Shown here in pieces: positions 4,926 through 10,331 of a DNA stretch of 10,331 nucleotides; the first letter of the stretch is position 1, and each line of letters starts with the position of its first letter. The stretch spans positions 1 through 10,331 of the forward strand of contig JAKFXM010000107.1 in the NCBI GenBank assembly GCA_021731385.1. The letters run 5' to 3'. The position numbers and the translations under genes were made by a program. This stretch comes from Methanobacteriota archaeon. GTDB taxonomy: Archaea > Altiarchaeota > Altiarchaeia > IMC4 > QMZM01. Under the pieces are notes generated by a model. It was not told where the DNA came from and searched no databases. It saw nothing but the letters and a program-made list of their open reading frames with translations.

Positions 4926-6781
4926 CACCCGACAAACCTCGCCCTCTTTGAAATCAACTTAGGCATGGGAAGGGGCTTGAACGGGAATTTTGATATTTTT
5001 TCCTTTACATCTGCAATTATCTTCTCTAATTCCATCTCTTCTTGTTTTCCAGTTTCGCGAATTCTAACTGAAAATAAGCCACTCTCTTTCTCCTTTCCAC
5101 CCACAACAATTATGAAGGGAATCCACTCCTTCTCAGATTCCATTATCTTCTTGCCCATGCTCTCATTCCTGTCGTCTATGTCAACCCTGATTTTTTCGTT
5201 TTCAATCTTTAATGCAATGTCCTCTGCAAAGGATAGGAAATTCCCTGAGAGGGGAATTATCCGAACCTGCGTAGGTGAAAGCCATAATGGCAAGATAGCC
5301 TTTTTTCCGTTCTGCTGGTCAAGATAAGCCTTCTCAAGCAATGCGTAAACATTCCTGTCTATACTCCCTGAAATGCTCGCATGGAGCATCAATGGATGTT
5401 TCTTCTCACCATTCTCATCAGTGTAATTTATGTCAAACCTTTCAGTATTTTCGATATCTATCTGCACGGTTGAAAGGGCAGATGCCTTGTCCAATGCATC
5501 GACAATGTTGAATTCGAATTTCATTACAAAGTAGAAGGGCATCTCATCCCACACCTCTATAAGTGCCGGTCTTCCTGCCAATTTTACCAGTTCATTTGCA
5601 AATTCCTTATTTTTTTCATAGAAATCTTTTATAAATCTTATTCCAATTTCATAATTCAGATTCAGGTCATTCATCCAGCCCATACACAATTTATATTGCT
5701 CCAAAAATTCCTCCTTTGCGGTTTCAATATCTCTCACCAAGGTATGCATATCCGGCATTGTAAACGCCCTGAGCCTTCTAAGCCCGACAAGTTCCCCGCT
5801 CTGTTCGTGCCTGAAACTGTAATGGGATAACTCGTATAATTTCAGAGGCAGATTTTTATAAGAAATAGTCATGTCGTGACTCATCAGATACTGACCAAAG
5901 CATGCTGCAAATCTCAGGAAATATTCCTTGTCCCCGGACTTCAGTGTGTATTGCCTTGCAGGAAACCTGTTTAAATATTTTGATAACTGCGGGTGGTTTA
6001 GGTCGTACATTATCGGCGTTTCAACCTGCATACCTCCGTTTTTCACGACTATTGAGGATACATGCTCCTCAAGAAGCCTCTTAATCAATGAGCCTTTAGG
6101 ATACCATCTCATATTTCCGGGATCTGAACCCGGCTCATAGTCTGCAATTTCATGCGTCTTCATGAATTTCACATGCGGGGGTTCCTTTTCAACGGCCCTG
6201 ACCTTAGAAATTTCATAATCTACAAATTTCTTCAGATTTTGATAATTATCAAAATTAAATCCGTTTACAGGGATTAATTTTCCATCCAGATCAAGGACGA
6301 ACCACTCCGATTTCAGCCTTTTCTCAGCCTTCAATGCAACGGATTCCTTTTCTTTTTCGGCATCTTCCGGCAGTATTGTCCTTGAAAGTTCGGAAAGAGG
6401 ATGTCCCTTGCACTTTATCTCAAAGGATTTATACCAGCCAAATGGGGCCTTTAGGGTTTTAAATTCAGATTTTAGATCATCATAAACTGAATTCAGTATT
6501 CTCCTTGCCGATTCCGGAGAACCAAGGGAGCTTGATAGATGCGCATAGGGATAGATTACTACAGATTCTGCTCCAACCTTTTTTATTGTATCTCTGACAT
6601 CTTCAGCAAGTTTCTTTATGACAGAATCAGGATTCTGCTCGTCAATCTTCTCGACTGCAACAAATACGACGAGTGCATTTTCAGCATTGCCTATGCCTTC
6701 TTTTATCTCATCGGCATTCTGTATTGCCTTCTTCTTGGCCTCGAATTTTATAAAGTCGGAATGAATCAGCAGAATTCGCAT
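4925..6781 (-). CDS. thrS: Threonyl-tRNA synthetase, archaeal type
   Basis: Charges tRNA-Thr. The 618-residue protein has the archaeal architecture. Residues 1-145 form the D-aminoacyl-tRNA-deacylase-like editing domain (RILLIHSDFIKFEAK, VVIYPYAHLSSSLG, KAPFGWYKSFEIKCKGHPLSE), which removes mischarged serine. Residues about 200-505 form the class II catalytic core, with motif 2 in FRHEQSGELVGLRRLRAFTM (323-342) and motif 3 around GSIDRNVYALLE (472-483). The zinc ligands Cys294, His346 and His467 are all present. Residues about 505-618 are the anticodon-binding domain (PLWLSPTQVRIIP, then RVDIDDRNESMGKKI). It starts with ATG at 6781, about 24 nt from a TATA-like box, so the mRNA is probably leaderless. 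It heads the minus-strand run and its stop overlaps the rpiA start region. Confidence 0.97.
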   Translation of the reverse strand: MRILLIHSDFIKFEAKKKAIQNADEIKEGIGNAENALVVFVAVEKIDEQNPDSVIKKLAEDVRDTIKKVGAESVVIYPYAHLSSSLGSPESARRILNSVYDDLKSEFKTLKAPFGWYKSFEIKCKGHPLSELSRTILPEDAEKEKESVALKAEKRLKSEWFVLDLDGKLIPVNGFNFDNYQNLKKFVDYEISKVRAVEKEPPHVKFMKTHEIADYEPGSDPGNMRWYPKGSLIKRLLEEHVSSIVVKNGGMQVETPIMYDLNHPQLSKYLNRFPARQYTLKSGDKEYFLRFAACFGQYLMSHDMTISYKNLPLKLYELSHYSFRHEQSGELVGLRRLRAFTMPDMHTLVRDIETAKEEFLEQYKLCMGWMNDLNLNYEIGIRFIKDFYEKNKEFANELVKLAGRPALIEVWDEMPFYFVMKFEFNIVDALDKASALSTVQIDIENTERFDINYTDENGEKKHPLMLHASISGSIDRNVYALLEKAYLDQQNGKKAILPLWLSPTQVRIIPLSGNFLSFAEDIALKIENEKIRVDIDDRNESMGKKIMESEKEWIPFIIVVGGKEKESGLFSVRIRETGKQEEMELEKIIADVKEKISKFPFKPLPMPKLISKRARFVG

Positions 6782-6856
6782 AATAAAAAATTAGAATAGG
6801 TAAATAAATCCAAACAATATGGTTTTTAATCGAAAAATTTAATATTCTAAGGGAAA
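6782..6856. promoter_or_regulatory. Divergent promoter region, thrS and PAC2-family gene
   Basis: A 75-bp AT-rich gap between divergent starts. For thrS, the minus strand has TTTATTTA (plus coordinates 6801-6808), about 24 nt from its ATG. For the plus-strand gene, TTTTTAAT (6823-6830) lies about 30 nt upstream of the ATG at 6857, and AAGGG (6849-6853) may act as a Shine-Dalgarno sequence. Box calls are by motif and spacing only. Confidence 0.45.
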
Positions 6857-7579
6857 ATGACAAAGATTATCCTTAAAAAGGAGATACCCCAAAATTCGAT
6901 AATCATTGAGGGATTTCCAAGCAGGGGGTTTGTAAGCACAATTGCTACAAAGTACATGATAGATGAACTTGGCATGGAAGTCTATGGTTATATGGAATCA
7001 GAGAGGGTTGACAGCATTGCGGTAGTCCACAATTACACGCCAATGCATCCAATCAGGATATATGCAAAAAACAATCTTGTTCTAATATTCTCGGAGTTGG
7101 TAGTGCCTATACATCATATAAAGGAATTCTCAGGTGAATTAATAAGATGGTTTGAGGAGATAAAACCAAAGCAGGTCATACTGCTTGCAGGAATTTCCGG
7201 GTTAACAACGGAGAAAGAGCACGAGATTATGGGTGTTTCAACAAACCCCGAATTGGACAAAAAACTGGAGGAATTAAAGGTAAAAAGGATTGAAGAAGGA
7301 ATACTTACGGGAATTTCAAGCGAATTACTATTGGGTTGCATTGAAAAGAAGATACCTGCACTAAGCCTTATGGCAGAAACCCATTACACACCGGATCCGT
7401 TGGCTGCCGCATCAATGGTAAATATACTTAGCGGTGTTCTTGGCATAAAGATTGATACAAAAAATCTCATCGAGGAAGGAAAAAAGATTGAAGAGATGTA
7501 CAAAGAGATTTCAGAACAGATAAAACACGGCAAGAATGGCTATACGGAGATAAGCGAATTCTCACCGATGTATGGTTAA
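6857..7579 (+). CDS. PAC2 family protein (proteasome assembly chaperone homologue)
   Basis: A 240-residue protein of the PAC2 family: IIIEGFPSRGFVSTIATKYMIDELG near the N-terminus, FSELVVPIHHIKEFSGELI, the VILLAGISG strand-turn, then ISSELLLGCIEKKIPALSLMAETHYTPDPLAAASMVNILSGVLGI and a C-terminal helix. Archaeal members include PbaA and PbaB, which bind the 20S proteasome. The last three residues are Met-Tyr-Gly, which fits the HbYX (hydrophobic-Tyr-any) tail that docks into pockets of the 20S alpha ring. The protein is therefore likely cytoplasmic and proteasome-associated, though no proteasome gene is in the window. The ATG is preceded by AAGGG. The HAD gene starts within a few bases of the stop, so the two form an operon. 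Confidence 0.88.
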   Translation: MTKIILKKEIPQNSIIIEGFPSRGFVSTIATKYMIDELGMEVYGYMESERVDSIAVVHNYTPMHPIRIYAKNNLVLIFSELVVPIHHIKEFSGELIRWFEEIKPKQVILLAGISGLTTEKEHEIMGVSTNPELDKKLEELKVKRIEEGILTGISSELLLGCIEKKIPALSLMAETHYTPDPLAAASMVNILSGVLGIKIDTKNLIEEGKKIEEMYKEISEQIKHGKNGYTEISEFSPMYG

Positions 7580-7583
7580 TGCT

Positions 7584-8210
7584 ATGTCTAAAATAAAACT
7601 AATTGCGTTTGACCTTGACGGCGTTCTTGTTGACGGAAATGGAAGCTGGCAGGAGGTCCACAAAGGCCTCGGAACGGAAGAAATGGCAAAAATTCATTCA
7701 GAGGAATATTATTCAGGAAAGATAAAATTTGACGAATGGGCAATAAAGGACAGTTCCCTATGGCACGGGGTTGAGATTGAAAGGATAAGGGAAATTCTCT
7801 ATAATGTCCATCTGATGCCGGGGGTTTCTGATACAATTCCCAAATTAAAAGAGAAATACAAGATTGCCATAATCAGCGGGGGTTTAAATATACTTGCAGA
7901 GAGGCTTAAGAGGGAATACGGATTTGACCATGCAATAGCAAACGAACTTCTTGTTGAGGGCGGCAGGGTTTCAGGAATAAATCAGATGGTGGATTTCCAG
8001 GGCAAGGGCAGGATTCTTGAAGGGATTGCAGGACTTTACGGAATTTCAGCAGGAGAATGTGCCGCGATCGGGGACTTCACAAATGACATTCCCATGTTCA
8101 GGGTTGCAGGTTTCAGTATAGCGTTCAATCCGAAGAATAACGACATTCTGGAATTTGCAGACGAGGTGATTTACGAGAAGGATTTGCGCAGGATTCTGGA
8201 GTTTTTCTGA
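7584..8210 (+). CDS. HAD-superfamily phosphatase, SerB-like
   Basis: From ATG 7584 the protein has 208 residues; an ATG at 7572 would add four (MVNA) and overlap the PAC2 stop. HAD motif I is FDLDGVL (Asp10 nucleophile, Asp12 acid/base), motif II IISGG (Ser98), motif III Lys141 in FQGKGRI, and motif IV GDFTNDIPMF (Asp164, Asp168), so all catalytic residues are present. The helical cap between residues 15 and 80 and the SGG motif resemble phosphoserine phosphatases and related HAD-IB enzymes. Phosphoserine is the first substrate to consider, but the short variant cap (WQEVHKGLG, YYSGKIKFDEWAIKD) leaves other phosphometabolites open. It is probably co-transcribed with the PAC2 gene. Its last 40 bp overlap the 3' end of the convergent mfnA-like gene. 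Confidence 0.88.
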   Translation: MSKIKLIAFDLDGVLVDGNGSWQEVHKGLGTEEMAKIHSEEYYSGKIKFDEWAIKDSSLWHGVEIERIREILYNVHLMPGVSDTIPKLKEKYKIAIISGGLNILAERLKREYGFDHAIANELLVEGGRVSGINQMVDFQGKGRILEGIAGLYGISAGECAAIGDFTNDIPMFRVAGFSIAFNPKNNDILEFADEVIYEKDLRRILEFF

Positions 8211-9322
8211 AGTCCGCGGGAAACTATATCCCCCAGATCGCTGACAAATTCCCTGATAACCCTCTCAGTAACATGCGGCATTACTACAATTCTTAGAGAA
8301 TTTGTATCAGAATCCAATGAAATTTTCCATCCCCTCCTTTTTAGTGCCCTGTATGCCCTATCAGGTCCTGAAACCTTTATCCCGACAATGTTTAATTCCG
8401 GTTCTGTAATAAGGCTAACGCCTTTAATTTCGCCCAATTCATTGCACAGGAATTTCGTGTTTTTAATGCAATCTTCTGCAATTTTCCTGTAACCCCCGAT
8501 GCCATAATATTTTATCGCAGCCCAGACAGATGCTATTGAACCACCTGACCTACTACCGGAAAGGGTGTAGGTTCTGAAGGACAGATAGGGCGGGCATAAT
8601 TCAAGCCTTTTTAAGTATGAATTATCCCTGAATAGAACTGAGCCTGCCGGAATCAATGAAATGCCCATCTTATGCGGATCTATTGTAATTGAATCTAAAT
8701 TTTTTAATGTAAAATCGATCGTAGGATATCCCTTCAGGAATGGGATCATAAATCCCCCAAATGCAGCATCCACATGAAAAAATGTATCTTCGCAGAATTC
8801 GTTTATCTCTTCAACCGGGTCAATTACACCCAATGCCGAGGTTCCTGCAGTTGCAACTACCGCAAGGGTATTCCCGTTTATCTTCTTTTTTATATCATTG
8901 GGGTCTGCCCTGAATCTATTGTCAATCCCTGCCCATCTGATCTTCAAACCCATCAGATCAGCAGCCTTCTGTATTGAGTAGTGCGCAGATTTTGGAACAA
9001 TGATTTCATTTCTTTTCGGATAGATTTTTTTTGCGGCCCATAATGCAGTTATATTTGCCTCTGTTCCACCGGTTGTTATATACCCTGAAATTTCACTATT
9101 TTTCAGTATCCTGCCAAACCATCCTATAACATCCCTCTCCACCCCCTGAATCCCGGAGAATATATGGCTGTCAAGCGCATTAACATCCGAAAAAATTTCA
9201 AATGCGTCAAGTGCTACATCAGATGGCTTTGTTGACACCGATGACAGAATTTTACCATTGGAAAAATAAGGGTCCTTATTCCTTAACTGCATCAATTTTT
9301 TTATTATTTTATGCTTTTTCAA
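8171..9322 (-). CDS. mfnA: MfnA-type PLP decarboxylase (L-tyrosine or L-aspartate decarboxylase)
   Basis: Group II PLP-dependent amino-acid decarboxylase. Visible are TTGGTEANI (phosphate binding), PKSAHYS with the ring-stacking His, VATAGTSALGVIDPVEEI, HVDAAFGGFMIPF with the Asp that contacts the PLP nitrogen, and the Schiff-base lysine in SITIDPHKMG. The C-terminal small domain ends with SLRIVVMPHVTERVIREF. Known archaeal members make tyramine for methanofuran or beta-alanine for coenzyme A; the sequence does not decide which, and without methanogenesis genes in view the CoA route is at least as likely. The start is uncertain: TTG 9379, TTG 9322 (used here, best fit to the family's N-terminal helix) or ATG 9292. 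None has a clear Shine-Dalgarno sequence. The last ~15 residues overlap the convergent HAD gene. Confidence 0.9.
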   Translation of the reverse strand: MKKHKIIKKLMQLRNKDPYFSNGKILSSVSTKPSDVALDAFEIFSDVNALDSHIFSGIQGVERDVIGWFGRILKNSEISGYITTGGTEANITALWAAKKIYPKRNEIIVPKSAHYSIQKAADLMGLKIRWAGIDNRFRADPNDIKKKINGNTLAVVATAGTSALGVIDPVEEINEFCEDTFFHVDAAFGGFMIPFLKGYPTIDFTLKNLDSITIDPHKMGISLIPAGSVLFRDNSYLKRLELCPPYLSFRTYTLSGSRSGGSIASVWAAIKYYGIGGYRKIAEDCIKNTKFLCNELGEIKGVSLITEPELNIVGIKVSGPDRAYRALKRRGWKISLDSDTNSLRIVVMPHVTERVIREFVSDLGDIVSRGLQKNSRILRKSFS

Positions 9323-9384
9323 TTTGTGACAAGATATTGAAAGGAATTGGGAGTGTCCCGATAGGTTGATAAAACCCAACCCCC

Positions 9385-9440
9385 ATTTTAATCCGAGGCT
9401 TTGCCTCGGAGCTACGAGACCGTTGGTCTCGTATTAAAAT
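9385..9440. repeat. Two triloop hairpins enclosed by an inverted repeat (predicted three-way junction)
   Basis: Hairpin A 9392-9410: arms TCCGAGGC/GCCTCGGA, loop TTT. Hairpin B 9413-9433: arms TACGAGACC/GGTCTCGTA, loop GTT. A two-base spacer GC separates them. They are enclosed by ATTTTAA (9385-9391) and TTAAAAT (9434-9440), a perfect 7-bp outer stem. Nearly every base of the 56 is in a stem or triloop. The element fills most of the 63-bp gap between the FEN1 stop and the longest mfnA reading frame, so it would lie in the 3' end of a FEN1 transcript and/or the 5' leader of mfnA. Hairpin B shares CGAGACC/GGTCTCG with rpiA hairpin H2. Confidence 0.88.
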
Positions 9441-9442
9441 AT

Positions 9443-10331
9443 CTATAACCACTCACTCAAGCCCTTTTGCGAGAACTCCTTGAATGCAGTTGCAAGATTC
9501 CCTCCTGCCTTTCTTACCCTTTCCCCGGAGAAGTCGTGCTCTTTGGAGAGAAATTCAATCATTGCATCTATATCGGGATTTTTCCATTCCAAATTATAGT
9601 CATCCGTAATTACAGGATTCAGAAATATATTTTTAACCTCATTAAAATCAAAATCAAATTGAATCTCATTAATCCTATTCTCTTTAACAATCTTCAAGGC
9701 CTTTTTAGGACCTATCCCTTTAATGCCTTTATTAAAATCCGTGCCTATGAGAATTGCTATCTCTATCAATTGTTCCCTTGTAATTCCTAATTCATTCAAC
9801 ACCTTTTCAAGATGAACTATAGTTAATTCAAATGTTCCGCTTAGTGTTAAACCCCTGACAAGTCGCGGAGCACCCAATAGAAGGGCATCATAATCCTGAC
9901 TCCCGACAGCCCATGAGTCATTTTTTTTGCATAATTCAACGCATTGGGCTTCACCCTCGGATGGGGCTTGAACATAAGGCACACCCATGAATTCCAATAA
10001 TCTCTTTGAATCCGCAAGCATTTCATCAGTAATTTTAGATGTCCTTTGTGCAAATTTTTTTGCGTCTTCAAGGCGTTTTTCCTCAATGGCTTTTTTCCAT
10101 TCCATATGGGCAATATCCCTTGATTCCCTTCTCTGCATAATCTCTCGTCCTTTGAGTTTTGGAGGCTCGCCATCGAATACATAAATTGGTTTTATTCCCA
10201 ATTGAATCAATCTCACAGTTCTGTAGAGAAGCCCTGAAAGATGGGAGGTCACCCTATTTTTAGAATCCATTAATGGAGTTCCGTCAGGCTGCCTTATGGA
10301 TGCAAGAAATTGATAAAGGGAATTCAGTGCA
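9443..10331 (-). CDS. fen: Flap endonuclease 1 (5' partial)
   Basis: Structure-specific nuclease that removes 5' flaps during Okazaki fragment processing and base excision repair. The frame stays open to the window edge (upstream codons read ALNSLYQFLASIRQPDGTPLMDSK, matching FEN1), so the true start is outside and the ATG at 10270 is internal. Visible are VFDGEPP, APSEGEAQ, SQDYD and GTDFN, which supply the acidic metal ligands, and the DNA-binding helix-hairpin-helix GIKGIGPKKALKIV. The loop between GLTLSG and the next helix is shorter than in FEN1 proteins I can recall. The protein ends QKGLSEWL, matching a PCNA-interacting PIP box (Q-x-x-L-x-x-W-L). The gene is upstream of mfnA on the same strand, separated by the hairpin element. 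Confidence 0.95.
   Translation of the reverse strand, partial: ALNSLYQFLASIRQPDGTPLMDSKNRVTSHLSGLLYRTVRLIQLGIKPIYVFDGEPPKLKGREIMQRRESRDIAHMEWKKAIEEKRLEDAKKFAQRTSKITDEMLADSKRLLEFMGVPYVQAPSEGEAQCVELCKKNDSWAVGSQDYDALLLGAPRLVRGLTLSGTFELTIVHLEKVLNELGITREQLIEIAILIGTDFNKGIKGIGPKKALKIVKENRINEIQFDFDFNEVKNIFLNPVITDDYNLEWKNPDIDAMIEFLSKEHDFSGERVRKAGGNLATAFKEFSQKGLSEWL

Noticed and set aside
6116..6136. Short stem around GAACCCGG resembling a tRNA arm
   Set aside because: It lies in the conserved catalytic region of thrS and is explained by coding sequence; no cloverleaf can be built around it.
5902..6140. Plus-strand open frames opposite thrS
   Set aside because: They lie antisense to conserved catalytic motifs of thrS and have biased, unprotein-like composition.
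9311..9386. A 25-codon reading frame on the minus strand starting at ATG 9386, out of frame with mfnA
   Set aside because: It shows no recognisable protein features, overlaps the mfnA N-terminal region and the hairpin element, and family alignment does not need it as the mfnA start.
9385..9440. Bacterial-style intrinsic terminator
   Set aside because: The hairpins are not followed by a U tract in either orientation, and archaeal termination does not rely on hairpins; the paired-hairpin design matches the rpiA array better.

Overview
This window is archaeal chromosome, low in GC and densely coded. The archaeal assignment rests on several genes: prefoldin alpha close to an SRP receptor FtsY with no long acidic N-terminal domain, a threonyl-tRNA synthetase of the archaeal type with a D-aminoacyl-tRNA-deacylase-like N-terminal editing domain, an MfnA-type decarboxylase, a PAC2-family proteasome chaperone homologue, and a FEN1 ending in a PCNA-binding motif. 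Several putative starts lie about 20-30 nt from a TATA-like box, which fits leaderless archaeal transcripts. The lineage cannot be fixed from the sequence alone. An uncultivated euryarchaeote or a DPANN-type archaeon both fit.

Layout. Positions 2-1372 (+) hold the 3' part of a membrane-anchored surface protein: beta-propeller-like repeats, then five TPR-like helical repeats, then a C-terminal membrane segment. It meets tail-to-tail, with a 22-bp overlap, a long minus-strand run. In transcription order that run is thrS (6781-4925), rpiA, pfdA (overlapping rpiA), an inserted UPF0175/PIN-like toxin-antitoxin-type pair with its own operator-like palindrome, ftsY, and a small BofA-like membrane protein. 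Upstream of thrS, a divergent AT-rich promoter region also serves a plus-strand pair, a PAC2-family protein (6857-7579) and a HAD phosphatase (7584-8210). The HAD gene overlaps by 40 bp, tail-to-tail, an mfnA-like PLP decarboxylase on the minus strand. FEN1 (5' end outside the window) lies upstream of mfnA on the same strand.

Most genes are housekeeping: tRNA charging, pentose phosphate metabolism, co-translational folding (prefoldin) and membrane targeting (FtsY), proteasome-associated functions, amino-acid decarboxylation, and Okazaki fragment processing.

The unexpected element is a family of very short, perfect triloop hairpins. Four lie in tandem inside the rpiA reading frame (4789-4879). 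They make a low-complexity N-terminal extension of about 36 codons that must be translated, because no ATG, GTG or TTG codon follows it before the conserved core. The array is bordered by a 9-bp direct repeat, and the spacing between copies is exactly 108 bp. Two more hairpins of the same design, one sharing a 7-bp stem with an rpiA unit, sit between FEN1 and mfnA, enclosed by a 7-bp inverted repeat that predicts a compact three-way junction. The inner stem sequence differs between units but always pairs. This looks like a dispersed, mobile or self-propagating mini-palindrome family that can invade coding sequence in frame, and it is the best candidate here for something undescribed.
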